DNA from: Euryodendron excelsum
Taxonomy: Eukaryota > Streptophyta > Magnoliopsida > Ericales > Pentaphylacaceae
DNA: 64,000 nt
Direction: 5' to 3'
NCBI GenBank assembly: GCA_033060915.1
Contig: CM065378.1
Span: 5,105,501-5,169,500 of the forward strand
Shown: positions 26,151 to 38,499 of the stretch, piece by piece
How positions within the stretch are numbered: the stretch's first letter is position 1
Layout: the number at the start of each line of letters is the position of its first letter
Program-made: the position numbers and the translations under genes
The notes under the pieces: generated by a model
Databases searched by the model: none
What the model was told of the DNA's origin: nothing
Seen by the model: the letters and a program-made list of their open reading frames with translations, nothing else

Positions 26151-29100
26151 ATGGGTCTGTTGTTTCTTCTTCTTTTAGCAGTCGCTTCTGCTTCTGCTGA
26201 TGAAGGTGAGCTATTTTCTTCCTCTGATATTTGCTTCTATCATTTCTTTATTCTTCAGGGTTTGATTCTATCCCTTTGTTTCACAGTGCTCTCTTCTAAA
26301 TGATGGATAGGTGCATATGTGTGTGTGTGTATATATATGTTATAAGCTGGAATAAATCCTATTTCCTTGTACTCTGTTGAGTATCTCTGCCTGTTTCCCT
26401 TTGCACCTTTATATCAGATGGTTTGAGCCAAAAGAAGAATTCTGGTACTGTAGAGTAAAGTTTGGTAGAAGGCAATCTGGGCCTATGTGAAAGGGCAAAA
26501 ACAAAGTTGTATATAATCTTCCTTATCATAAACTCTGTTTACACTGATAATTCTAGAAATAGAGAGAATTTTCCCCCTTTTCCTAGAAAATCAATGGACA
26601 TTGTTGTCATTTTACTAGTTCAAAAGATAACATACTAACATGTTGCCTTGTTGGCACCACTATATTATATTTTTAATTCCATCACTTCTGACGTTTGTTC
26701 CATGAATAGACTTCCTCCTATACCTGTTTAGCGTTTTCAAGTATAAATCACATGACGTAGAAATAATAGTTAATGTAATAAATTAATAATAATAAGACAA
26801 CCTCCATTGTCCTCTCTGGTTAGTTATGCTTAAAAAATATTAGATCTCTTAAGAACTTGACCAACGAATAGAAAAATCCCCATATCAGCTATAGTGGTAT
26901 GACGAACACATTGGTTTGGGAAGAGTCCTGCAAACATGATTTTAATTTTCTTCTTGTTACTTATATTTGTAATAGTTGGTAGTTTGAAGCAAATAATTGT
27001 GGATCGAATTGTAAAATAAAAGTACTTAATTTGTATGGAATACAAAATTTTAATTTTAACTAATATTATCTTGCAATTTTTTCATTATATTTGAGCACGA
27101 TATCCCTATATGTGACGTATATAAAAATATATTTTTGTTGTGTCCCTGTTATGTTGTGTCCTGCATTTTTTTAAAATAGCCGTGTTTTCGTGTCCATGTA
27201 AATGCTTCTTAGATTTTAGTCCTTTCTTTTTATATATGTTGGAAAACAAAGGTAATGTTTTTATGTGAGGTGCAATGATTGGAAAGCAAATCTTTCAACT
27301 TCTGTGTTTGGCAATTCTAATGTGTTGTTATGCCAGTTTCTATACGTTGAAGATTAATTACGTCTTGGATTTTCTCTTAACTGTTTGTTCAAATTGCTCT
27401 GCCTTTGCCCTTTTGTTGCCACAAGTACTCATCACAGCTGTTGGCTTTTATCATTTTGTATGTCTTTGATGCCAAAAGAATAAAGAGAAGCAGTCCAGTC
27501 CAATCCAGGTTGTACAAAATAGGAATTATTGATCTCTGTCAGAACTAGTTCAAACTTCAAACAAAGACAGAAAGTGTTGTTTGAAGAACTATTTCAAGAT
27601 ATAGACAGAAAATGATGTCTGAATTGTGTAACACCTCTACTGTCCTCTGATGCATATCCAAAGCTGTTAATTATGATTCCTTTAGCTAGGGCAACACCTA
27701 TTCCTTAGATCATCATACTTAACATCCAGCTGAAGACCAAATGGGGCCATGACTGGTGGCCCATCTCAATCCCTGTCATCTATTTTCTCTTCCCTGTAAG
27801 TGGAACTCATGGTTCTCACAATTGTATGGTATGGTTTAACTAAAACTGGTCTGGTTGTGTTGTGTTTCTTCCCAAGGTTCTCGTTATGAGATTAATAGAA
27901 TGTTGAGAATGTTGTGGTTGGGATGAAATTACTCTATATCTATACCTAAGCATAGTTAAAGTTTCAAATTATCAATAGCTTTAGATGATGCATGGGTTGA
28001 AATCATATTCTTTGGAACTCAGATTTTCTGTATTTTTCTGAATCTGCACCCCTGTATCCTTTCCTGCAGATGCTTTTATTGGCGTGAACGTAGGCACAGA
28101 CCTCTCTGACATGCCAAACCCAACTCAAGTCGCGGCCCTCCTCAAGGCTCAGAATATCTGGCATGTCAGGCTTTATGATGCTGACCAGGCCATGCTATTT
28201 GCGCTTGCAAACACTGGAATCCGTGTAACTGTTTCCATTCCCAATGACCAGCTACTAGGCATTGGCCAATCCAATGCAACTGCTGCCAATTGGGTTGCTA
28301 GAAACATTCTTGCCCATGTCCCTGCAACTAACATCACGGCCATTGCTGTTGGATCTGAAATCCTCACCGCCCTTCCTAACGCTGCTCCTGTCCTAGTCTC
28401 CGCCATGAAATTCATCCAATCTGCCCTTGTTGCCTCCAATCTCGATTCCCAAATCAAAGTCTCTACTCCACACTCTTCTTCCATTATCCTTGATTCATTC
28501 CCACCTTCCCAAGCGTTTTTTAACCGCTCTTGGGACCCAGTTATGTTTCCTTTGCTCAAATTTTTGCAGTCCACGGGGTCATACCTTATGCTAAATGTGT
28601 ACCCATATTACGATTACATGCAATCAAATGGTGTGATTCCATTGGACTATGCGCTTTTCCGTCCTCTCCCTCCAAACAAGGAAGCTGTGGATGCTAACAC
28701 ACTCCTGCATTACACTAATGTCTTTGATGCTATAGTTGATGCAGCTTATTTTGCAATGTCATATCTGAACTTCACTAATATCCCCATTGTAGTGACCGAA
28801 TCAGGCTGGCCTTCCAAAGGTGACTCATCAGAGCCAGATGCCACTCTTGACAATGCCAACACTTATAACAGCAACCTAATCAGACACGTTCTTAACAACA
28901 CAGGGACTCCCAAACACCCCAGGATTGCAGTGAGTACTTACATTTACGAGCTTTACAATGAAGATTTGAGACCTGGTTCAGTTTCAGAGAAGAATTGGGG
29001 GCTTTTTGATGCCAATGGGTCGCCGGTTTATATCCTGCATTTGACAGATTCTGGTACGATGTTGGCAAATGACACTACGAACCAAACCTACTGTGTTGCT

Positions 29101-29742
29101 AGGGATGGTGCTGACCCAAAGATGCTACAAGCAGCCTTGGATTGGGCTTGTGGACCGGGGAAAGTGGATTGCTCTCCTTTGTTGCAGGGGCAACCATGTT
29201 ATGAACCAGACAATGTGGTTGCGCATGCAACATATGCTTTCGATACATATTATCACCAGATGACTATGGCTGAGGGGACCTGTAACTTCAATGGGGTTGC
29301 CACTGTCACTACCACAGACCCGAGTATGGATTCTATGACACGGTTCTTTTTGAAGTAACTTTAAGGCTAGGAATATTATGTGCTTTTCTGACTTCTCTTG
29401 GTTTCTCTTTGGCTCGTATCCTTAAAAGTTAACGATGTTTGTTCCCTATGTGCAGGTCATGGTTCCTGTAAGTTTTCAGGAAGGTACAAATCATTGTGTC
29501 CCTCTGATGTAAATTTTAGTTATCTACGTAATTACATATCGTCTAGAGATGAAATCTATAATTTGCTCGTTTGTTGATGTAGCGGTGGGAGCAATAGCAC
29601 CGTTGTAAATAATGGTGCATCACTGGCTCCGTCTTCAAATTCAACCACGTCTGGCTGCCCTTCGAAATATTTTCACTATGGTGATGCTTTCGTGAGATCT
29701 ATGGTCATCGGTGTTTTACAGCTGAGTGCAATGTTCTTGTGA
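26151..29742 (+). CDS. GPI-anchored glucan endo-1,3-beta-glucosidase (GH17 + X8/CBM43)
   Basis: Hydrolyses beta-1,3-glucan (callose) at the cell surface; family members often act at plasmodesmata (family knowledge). Exons: 26151-26205, 28070-29323, 29456-29483 (a 28-nt microexon) and 29583-29742. All introns are GT-AG with phases 1, 1, 2, and total 498 residues, the usual length. Residues 1-16 are a signal peptide (MGLLFLLLLAVASASA). The GH17 domain spans about 20-340, with proton donor Glu115 (AVGSEIL) and nucleophile Glu262 (VVTESGWPSKG), and ends near NWGLFDANGSPVY. The X8 domain runs about 359-443 with six cysteines (360, 379, 386, 395, 423, 441); the last lies in the microexon (HGSCKFSG). 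A Ser/Asn-rich linker and a hydrophobic tail (MVIGVLQLSAMFL) form the GPI signal. The large exon is open past its donor to a stop at 29358, but that product would lose Cys441 and the anchor. Confidence 0.96.
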
Positions 29743-30242
29743 ACCGATATTTGGAATCGTGCAAAATTTTAACCGCATCAGTGTCCTTGGAAACATTTTG
29801 TTTCACTTCTCTTTGGATAGCTTCTAGGATAACCAATTTTTTTTCATCCGAGAAAGCTTTTTTCAACACAAGCGAAGCAAGTAATTGTGAGGCGAGTGGT
29901 CCATTTGATTTTGCGCTAGCTTAGTCGAAGAGATTATTGCTGTAACAACAATGTTGTTAGGGTAGAGACAGTTCTCACTGAAGTTGATGTTCTTTGAAAC
30001 TAAATTTGTACGAGTTGATAGCTGAATCTTCATTTGTTTTCGCAAGTCAGCAAATCGGCTTTTAATGAAATCCTACATGGATCTCTGTTGCTGTCTCAGG
30101 TTTGCTCCAAGAATGGAGAGAAGTGTCTCAAGGTGTTCTTTCTTAATGTTGTCAATGCCCTGTATCTTTTCAGGATTACCAAATTGTTGTGGTTATTCTT
30201 GGCAGCTTTTTCACTGCTCTGACAACACCATCCGGGGTTAAG
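29743..30242 (+). other. Glucanase 3' flank, probable 3' UTR, no gene
   Basis: Moderately GC-balanced sequence follows the glucanase stop. Short ORFs on both strands resemble nothing known. The 3' UTR probably lies here, but I see no decisive polyadenylation signal. Confidence 0.4.
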
Positions 30243-30940
30243 TGTAAAACCCTAATATCATAATTTCATAATTAATTATATTTATTGCATGTTTAATTAT
30301 GATTTGTGCATGTGTGTGGTGTGTGGCTTGTGATGAGTTGACTGGTGAGTTGGTTGGTAAGTCAATTGGTGCTTGTGTGCATGTGAGGTGCATGTGAGGA
30401 GTGTAGATGTACTTGTGTATCTCTTCTTGGCTGGTGAAGTCAAAGAGAAGTCTGGAGAAGGGAGAAAATTTGGTGAAAAAGAGAGCAAGAGAGAAAGAAA
30501 AGAAAAGGAGAAAGAAGAGAGGTAGAGGAAGAAGAAAAGGGAAAAAACTTAGGGAAGTTTTCTTGTACTTTGTTTTCATTACCTAATGTGAGTTTCATGT
30601 TTGTTTCATATTGTCTTCTTTGATTGTTGCATATTGCATATCATCCTTGCCATGAAAGGAGGAAGATGGAGGAGAAAAGGGGGTGAAGGCTTTCATGATG
30701 AAAGCCTTGATTCATTTTGGTGACTATGTTTTGGTTGTCTTTGATCTTATTATTTATAGCTTGGTATTGCATATTGGAGTTATCTGTTTAATCAATTTGA
30801 GGTTTATTGTTTGGTGTATGGTAAGGTGTCATTCGTAAGTACGGTGACTTGTGCGATTACGCCCTGCTTAATGTAACATTAATGATGTCTAATTAGGTTA
30901 GGGGTGCAACATTAAGAGCTGCCAAATATGAAATATTACA
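30243..30940 (+). mobile_element. Possible solo LTR (698 bp)
   Basis: It starts TGTAAAACCCTAATATC and ends GAAATATTACA, so the ends are TGTAA/TTACA, the inverted form usual for plant LTRs. There is a GA-rich interior (30470-30550). No matching 5-bp target duplication is seen (TTAAG versus CTGGG), so this may be a truncated or recombined copy. Confidence 0.35.
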
Positions 30941-31722
30941 CTGGGCACCTGTTTTGAGAACATGACTTTGAGCTTAAAGCAGCAGCTCCAAAACACGTCT
31001 CCTAAATCTGGGTTGAGATTGTGTTTGAAAACTTGACTTCAGAGTAACAGTTAACTTGCAAAACATGAATTCAAGGAAGTAGAATTTGGGAAATAAGTTT
31101 TCAAATCGCCTGGGTCTGGTAAAAAAACTGGGGTTAAAGATTTTGCAACTTTTCCTAAGCAGTTCCATTTTCTTTGTCTCCCAATAAGTGGATTTTTCTC
31201 TGTGATGTACCGCATCATTGGTGAACTTCACTCAGTTTATCAGAGCCAAAATTAAGCTCAGCTGACCAATTTGCCTTGGAAGTAATTTTCATCAATATAT
31301 CATCAGAATGCTTAAGAGTTCCAAGGCCTTCTCATAATGATATCTAGCCATGGTGCTATACAAGTTTTCATATATAGCATCTCTCAGTGACAAACAGACT
31401 CCATTCATTGCAAGAAGCTCAGAGAGGAAGGTAAGCTAATGCATGGAATAAAGCTTGAAGGATCCAACAAATGATACAATTGTTATTACTTCCATAAGCT
31501 AGACTGCCTTAATTTTGAACTGAGTGGAGTATTATAACATGGTGCAAGTCATGAACAAAATCAGTTTTCTTGTATGCTCTCACAACACAAAGAACTACAA
31601 TCCAGAGGGTACAAATTTTCTTTTCTTCTTGGTTTTCTAGTGTATAATTTTACATGTAATTCGACGTTTCAAACATAATTTTGGGAATCGCACATCACGT
31701 AAAACGCAATTTCTAGCAAATG

Positions 31723-32376
31723 TCAGTGTTCCAAAGGCTCAACGGCAGTCTTGAAGAGAAGGACGTAAACCTTGTCGATTGAAAAGTACAAGAAACCTCC
31801 CAGAGAATGTGTAACATACGAACCGAAGCTTGTTCCCACGATGCAGTGCCAAGCTGGACCATACAAGGAGTCGAATTCCTGTTGATGGCAACAGAAACAC
31901 CAATCATAAGCTGTCTATATGTCAACTGTTCGAACGCCAGTATAAAAAAGAAGTTGAGACAAGGCCAAGAAGCTTTTTGCAACAAGAAGACTAAAAAGGT
32001 GGCTTCGGTTCTTAACTTACAACAAGAAACTAAGAATTTGGTTCCTCTGTCAACAAATTCTAGACGCAGACACATTGGAGCCCCAGAAATTCTTTGCATA
32101 AGCTAAAGATCAAGAATACAGGTATGCAATAAGTCTTGTAAACAAGAATATTTTTAAGTTTTAAACAAAATGCTAATATGATAAAATTCTTTTTCTTCTT
32201 TCAAGGTGTGGGACTACAACTGCAACATTAAGCCAGTAGATCAACTAACATAACAATTTTGGTGGAAGTCATGGTCGCGGATGTTAAACACCCTTTTTAA
32301 GGTTCAAATCCAGTCTTTAACCAAACATCTACTATTTTGCAGCACCTAAACAGCTTGATGAGCAAACAAATAACAC

Positions 32377-32428
<52 letters not shown>

Positions 32429-35400
32429 GTCAAAGATGATGCCACATGAGGAGATTTATTCAATGAGGGTGAAACAAGTGATGGAAAGCACTGCAATTAA
32501 AAAACAAATTAACATGAAATAAAGATTCTTCAAAGGTGATGAAAATATATGTTCTGTAAAAACTAAATCAAGCTTCTGTCTTGAGCACGAAGCGTAAATT
32601 CAGAATAGGGGAAAATTAAACAAAAGTAAACAGTATACTAGGGAAGGTTTTTCACTCGGGCCTATATTGGGAGTCCCCACATTATGCTTGCTTGAATGGA
32701 GTTAAGATAGTTCCCAAGTCTTAATATTTGAGTCACACTAAAAAGAAAAAACACAGGTACAGAAGAACATTGATCATGGTTGAAGTAGAACAAAACTAAT
32801 GGGCCAGCACAGTTTCCTACTTTATAACGTTCAGTTTCTCATAGGAGTCAAAACCATAAGTTGTATCTCATATGGCCATACAGTAACAAATTTACAAGGT
32901 CTGAAACAAGTACACAGCACAATAACTTGGAGAAAATTCATAGTTTAATATTAGACTAACTTCTGCCAAATTTAAAAGTATTTAGAAAAATACTATGCAA
33001 ATTCGAAGACATCATCTCTCTGCTAGAGTCTAGGTTATGATTGATTTAACTTAGCAATCATCAGTTTTGGAAAAGTCAGGGTCTATATGCTCATTGATCT
33101 CATTGGAGTACTTGAATTCATCATACATTGTCATAGATATGTTTTTGATCATCTCATGACCAATTGTTCTCATCTTTATGTGATCTTTGAGCATGTTTGA
33201 TGTTGATCTTTTTTCACGCTACAGTCATCATGAGATTCATGGGTTATATTTTGTGTTTTGATGATTAGCATGCTGGGTTTAAGACATCTTTTCTACAAAA
33301 TTATCCTGATTTTGTTTTATTTCAAGCTAGTCAAGTTTTGACTGATTGTTTTGCATGAATAATATTCTTTTAGCATCTCTATTTTTAGTCCTTGATTATG
33401 TGGTTGTTTGATAATCCTTTCTCATATTGAGACAACAAAGGGGAGAGAAAATCTATGTACTTAGATGTTATTCAGAAAGAGAATATATTAAGGGGGAGAC
33501 ATACTGACTGTGCTCAGAGAATACTTCCTGTATTTACTGTGTCAATTTGTTCTAAAAAAGGGGAGAGAATCTATGTTTGATATATGCTTGTGATCTTGAT
33601 ACCTTGCACTTGACGATATTTGTCTTTTGTTTAGTGGATATTGTGCAGGTACAAGAGCTTGAAATGCTAGGTGTTTAGATAGTTGATGGTTCTCTTGTGG
33701 ATCTTTCTATTTTATATGTTGAAGTCATGGTTTTTTTTTTGTTACTTGGTTTTTTTTTTTTTTGTTACTAGTTCGCTGCCACTTTTTGTTTGTTGAGGCC
33801 TTTGTTTGCGGATATTGGTCATATTTCTCTATCTATCTATCTCTATGTTTCCATAGTTTTTGTTTCCCGTGCTTAGTTTGTCAATTTGTTCCAAAAAAGG
33901 GTAGACCTTATTTATGCTACTGCTATATCTCTCTTGCACTTGATTGATTATTGGTTTGCTAATGGTTCATATGCAGGGAAGATATGTTTGTGATTGAAGT
34001 TTTGATTGTATTTTTATTTCTTTTCCTGTAGCATAGGATTTTTGATCACGAAATTGCCAAAGGGGGTGATTGTAACGTTATCTAATTGACTAAATTTCGT
34101 GACAAGTTATGTTTGATGTAATTTAGAAAATTGGGATATCAATCATAAACATTCGGAATGGAGTTGAAGTTTATTCATGTAAGCTCGTACTAAGAGAGAC
34201 TTGTATGATATGTCTTGGCTGATAAAGGGGACTTCGTGAGACATCGATGGACTTTAAGAGATTTTGAGGACAAAAATAGTGTGCTGGATCCAGAACAAGA
34301 CCTCACGGATTTCTCGCAAAATGTCGAGGGTAAAAACAGTGAGTATGAAAAATAGGCATGACTTCGCCGAATCCTCGCGGAATGTCGCGGGATGTCTAGG
34401 GATTGAGCTTGCAAGATCTCGAGGGATCGAGCCGACCGAAATCTGCATTCTTAGAATTCGCGCCACTAGGGTTTTTGCGCCTATTAAGGACCAGCACACT
34501 TTCCTGAACCTAATTTAAGACGCCACAATTAAAATGGTTTAGGAGAAGATTTTCTCACCATCTACAAAGCTCAGAAACATATCTTAGCAATAATCTTCTT
34601 CAACTCAATTGAAGAGATCGAAAGTCTTAAAGAAGTTCAAAGTGCGAAATCTATTCTAAGGGGATTTGAATGGTGGTCAAGCACAGTGATGGTGAATAGT
34701 GGATACAAGCAAGATACAGACAATCATTAGATTAAGTAGTTGATAATTTTTTATTGTAAAGAGTCTTGTAACCGTCTGCACTACAAGTTATAGTGCATGA
34801 TCTTTGTCTGGCAAAGGGGACGTGTGGTTTTTCTACCATTTAGGGTTTCCACGACAAAAAACGTATGTGTTCTTGGTTGAATAGTTTGTTCTCTCTTCTA
34901 TCTTGGATTGTATAATATTACTCATACTCATTACACCGTGACCTAATCTTCTTGTTATAAGTCTCTTGGACAAAACATAGGTCTAGGTTTTTCAGACCAG
35001 TCACAAAATATCCTTCACTAAACATACACTATTCTACAAAACTGAAGTTAGTTCTTTGCACTTCGTAAAATGAATTGGACCCATGTATTGTTTTTTCCAT
35101 AATAATTGCCTTTGAACATGCATGTATGTAGTCCATTCTCTGGATTTTTTTTCTCCAATCACCAAAATATACAAAATGCACACCTTAAAATCTAAACTAT
35201 GACACCCCAGGTTAAGTTCACCCTCCAAATAAAGCAAGGTAGCACAAATTATTTGTTGCGTCACCTCCATAAAGATTTATTTAATAATCCTATACCATAG
35301 ATCTTGAAAAATAAAAATCCACATAGGCGACATTCAATTAGAGACAAATAATATTAGAAAAAAACACTGATCAAGACAGTGGAAGATAAAAGAAAGAAAT

Positions 35401-38254
35401 ATATGGAAGTTCACAAGCCAGAAGGATATGTGGAATGATAAATTTTCAGCTAAAGCTAACACAAATACCCAAATGGGTTGTCTACATGCAACTTCATGCA
35501 GACCTGTTACTCTGAGCATAGAACCGAGAATCCAGACAAGGCAGCTAAATTTAGACTTTAAAAACACTGATCAAAACTATACGTGGAAGATAGAAGAAGA
35601 AAATGTAGTAGACCAAACATAGATAATCAATTAGACCACCTGCATGGAAGGTACTCAGTAAACAATCAAATTTAAACATCCAAACAAACCCATTCAACAG
35701 ACTAAAAAGTCAATAGCACAACCAAGACAATGTACTAAGAAAAGATGAATGTTGAGTTCAATCTAGCACTACAACTCCATTGGTGTGCCTCCATGCGCAT
35801 TCACTTGACAATGTTAACTTCAATAATAAAAATGAAGAAACCATACAAAAACTAGTAAAACAAAGACTAATAAGAAGTCAAATTATGACCCAGAAAGATC
35901 AATGAAGAAAATTATTTGGAGCCGAATTTGACACTACAACTCAATTAGCTAGCACCCGGCATACAATCTACGTAAAATTTGTTATAATTTTTAGTAATTG
36001 TGCTTCCATTAATTGATTTAGTTTTGTGGAAAACGGTTGGAACCGATATTATAATGAGACCTGCATGAGAGGCCCATTTTGTAAAGTGATCACCCCATAT
36101 GGGCCTATGCACTCCTTATGGAAGATAGACTAACATATACATACCTACGTTGTCTTTCTACACTCTAATTCTATCAAAACTTTACTCATTTAGAGCCGTC
36201 ATATTGATTGCGGTGAAAGATAGGAAGTCCTAGTCCTAGGTTCATAAGATACATCTTCAATATTGGATTTTCTATAGCATGGCACAAATAATTATCCTTC
36301 CATTGATTATTCATGTTCATATTTGTTAGAATGTTTAGTATTGGCTAATTCCGTGGACAAAGATACTTTACTTGTAACCTTATTTCAAGTTGCATTTGGG
36401 TCAAAAAGTCTAAGATTCAAGTTCAAGTTGCTAGAGTATAAGCTGTCCAGGTTGCAATACAAGCCTTTAAAGCAGGCAGAGCTGAAACTTTGAAAGACTA
36501 TATCTCTTTGCTCAGGTGTCCGTTCAAGCTCCATAATATATGGATTCCCGTAACTTTTCGATAGCAATCTGAATATGTAGAGAAACATGGCTCTAGCGAA
36601 ATTTGCTCGAGCGACATGTGAAAATTCTGCAAATTCAGAGAGCATCGCTCGAAGTCCGCTCGAACGATATGCCAAAGTCAGGTCCGAATTGAACTTTGAT
36701 CTCATCTAAATCAGTCTAGAATTGAGGACTCTCAAGCCAGGCATTTTCAACAAATTAGAAGGTAGTTTCAGCTTACTTTTTGTGGGGTCTAAAAGATGCT
36801 ACATAAGTCCAAAGAATTGTACGTATCACGCATCTCTAAAATTTAGAAAAGATTGACACAAGAGAGAATAACTGAGTGTAGGGAGTACAATTCAAATCTT
36901 GGTGAAATAATTATAGATGAGTTAATGAACATACAGAGTTTCTTCACGGGAGTACTAAACTGAACAATACAGTTACGAGATTGTCTTGGTGGATTTCGAG
37001 GGCGAGGAAAAACACCGCGATGATTCGGTGTGGAGGTTGAAGCCAGAGAGAACAGAAACTCGAGAAGTCGAGCAAGTAATCTTAAACCGAAGTTCGTGCG
37101 GATTCAAATGACAATTGTGGAGATTCAATTGTTATGGTTGTAAGTCGTACTTGTGTAACTTGTTCATTATAGTGCTTGGCCTGCTGGACGTGATTTTTTT
37201 TCCAAGTTGAGTCTTTACATGAAAGACTTGTGTCTCTTTACTTTATCACTTGATATTATTGTTGTGTGATGTATGCATGTAAATGATTACTTAGGTAAAG
37301 AAAATTAGATAAAATTTCTTACACAAATAAGTAGTCATAAGTCTTAATCCGTGAAACTAAAATTTTCAATATTAATGTTTCAAATTTACATACATGATTA
37401 GTATTGTCTAACAAAATTACCTGTCTTGGCCTAGAAAGTAAGATAAAAAAAGAAATTACAAAATTGACGATAAAGAAAACTAAATATTCTCAATAATCAA
37501 TGAAGAAAGAAAAATAAATATTCTCAAGAACTGGGTTTGACACAACAAGACTAATGGACCACTACAAGAAAAATTAAGTCAGTACCCGGTACAGGAAACA
37601 TTCAGAATAAAGAGAACTGAATTCTGAAATAGCCCACTCATACTTAGATAATAATTGTAGCTAAATCAGAAACTAGCAGACAGTTGTACCACCCATGATC
37701 AAATTTACAATATGTCCTTTTACTGGAATTTTTTTTTTTTTTTTGAGTGGAGTAAGAAGAGTGTGCATAACTCTCAATCAATATAACATCAATCAACCTC
37801 AGGCTAGTAAGATATAAACTTCAACCAACACAGACAGAAAAATGAATACAATCAGCTCAATCTGTCACTGCCACACAATTGGATCATCTGTATACAAATT
37901 TATACAATACCCTTTATTCTGAGCATCTAAAATCAACAAACTAAGCAAACCCATCTAACTTTAATCCAAAAACCCACAAAGATCAAAGCTGAGAATGGTA
38001 AAGTTGAGAGCTAAGTTCATTACCTTCTTGAGGGCAAGAGCTAGGCGTTTGCTGTCCAGCTTTCCAGGCATGGAGTCGAGGTTGTCTCTAGCACACCTAA
38101 ATGCTCTGTTTTGCAAAGCCAAAGGCATGTCAGAGGCCCTGACACGAACGTTGAGGCAATCATGCTGTTCGTGTTGGTCTATGGCTTTCTTCTTCTGTAT
38201 CAAACTGCTCAAGAACTTGCTCCTCCTCTCCAACTCTTCCTCTGCTGCCTCCAT
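31723..38254 (-). CDS. LC8-type dynein light chain, two exons
   Basis: LC8/DLC proteins are small dimeric hub proteins. Flowering plants lack cytoplasmic dynein heavy chains, so a non-motor adaptor role is likely (family knowledge). Exon 1, 38024-38254, encodes 77 residues ([20 protein letters not shown]...), and exon 2, 31723-31878, encodes 51 residues plus TGA. They join in phase 0 at [19 protein letters not shown] with a GT-AG intron of 6,145 bp, giving 128 residues. The N-terminal 35 residues are a charged helix found in plant members. The LC8 fold follows ([50 protein letters not shown]). The ATG is preceded by a GA-rich leader. The intron holds a copia 3' end, a GA microsatellite and other repeat fragments. 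Confidence 0.95.
32380..32426. repeat. (GA)n microsatellite in the dynein light chain intron
   Basis: An uninterrupted 47-bp GA run. Confidence 0.95.
33000..34935 (+). mobile_element. Copia-like retroelement 3' end with 3' LTR, inside the dynein light chain intron
   Basis: The 3' untranslated interior (about 33000-34070) has repeated purine motifs (AAAGGGGAGAGAA at 33436 and 33557, TTAAGGGGGAGACA). It ends in a polypurine tract, CCAAAGGGGGTGAT (34057-34070). The LTR then starts TGTAACGTTATC at 34071 and probably ends ATTACA at 34935 (865 bp). No gag, integrase or reverse transcriptase survives, so the 5' side is lost. A virtually identical stretch recurs at 63638-64000. The element is antisense to the host gene. 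The LTR contains short repeated TCG-rich units (TCTCGCAAAATGTCGAGGG, CTCGCGGAATGTCGCGGGA) at 34310-34400. Confidence 0.65.
35975..36235 (+). repeat. LTR-like dispersed repeat, copy 1 (related to 58075-58620)
   Basis: Shares GTGGAAAACGG.TTGAA, CGATATTAT...GAGAC and GGAAG.CCTAGT with 58075-58620, in the same order. Both are in the same orientation. Probably pieces of one LTR family. Lies in the dynein light chain intron. Confidence 0.55.
36395..36720 (+). repeat. LTR-like repeat with CTCGAGCG motif cassette
   Basis: GCAGAGCTGAAACTTTG.AAGAC and TCATA/CGTAACTTTTC.A.AGC are shared with 63395-63500. The following 36590-36680 stretch carries several CGCTCGA/GCTCGAGCG-type self-complementary motifs where the 63-kb copy has CCGTA..TACGGT motifs. 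Confidence 0.55.
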
Positions 38255-38499
38255 TTTCTCATTCCTCACTCTTCTCTCTCTCTCCCTCCTTTCTTCCCTC
38301 TCTCTGTCTCTAAAACCACTTGAGTCAGAAGGTACTGCTGGTGGCTTCCATGGGCTCCAAGGAAAGTTTGAGGGAAAATGTAGAGAGAGAAAGGACAATG
38401 AGGAGAGAGAAAGTAAAAGGACCAACAAGCGACCAACAACGATCTCGATTGCAACGTTTTCACTTTTTTGGCCCTCTTTACGAGCTTTGTCAAAATAAA

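Noticed and set aside
28173..28574. 133-residue minus-strand ORF
   Set aside because: Shadow of the glucanase GH17 exon on the opposite strand.
31713..32106. Overlapping ORFs on both strands of about 100-130 residues
   Set aside because: They are out of frame with the true dynein light chain exon 2 (31723-31878), which joins exon 1 in phase and completes the LC8 fold.
37995..38498. 167-residue plus-strand ORF
   Set aside because: Antisense shadow of dynein light chain exon 1, whose minus-strand reading is strongly conserved.
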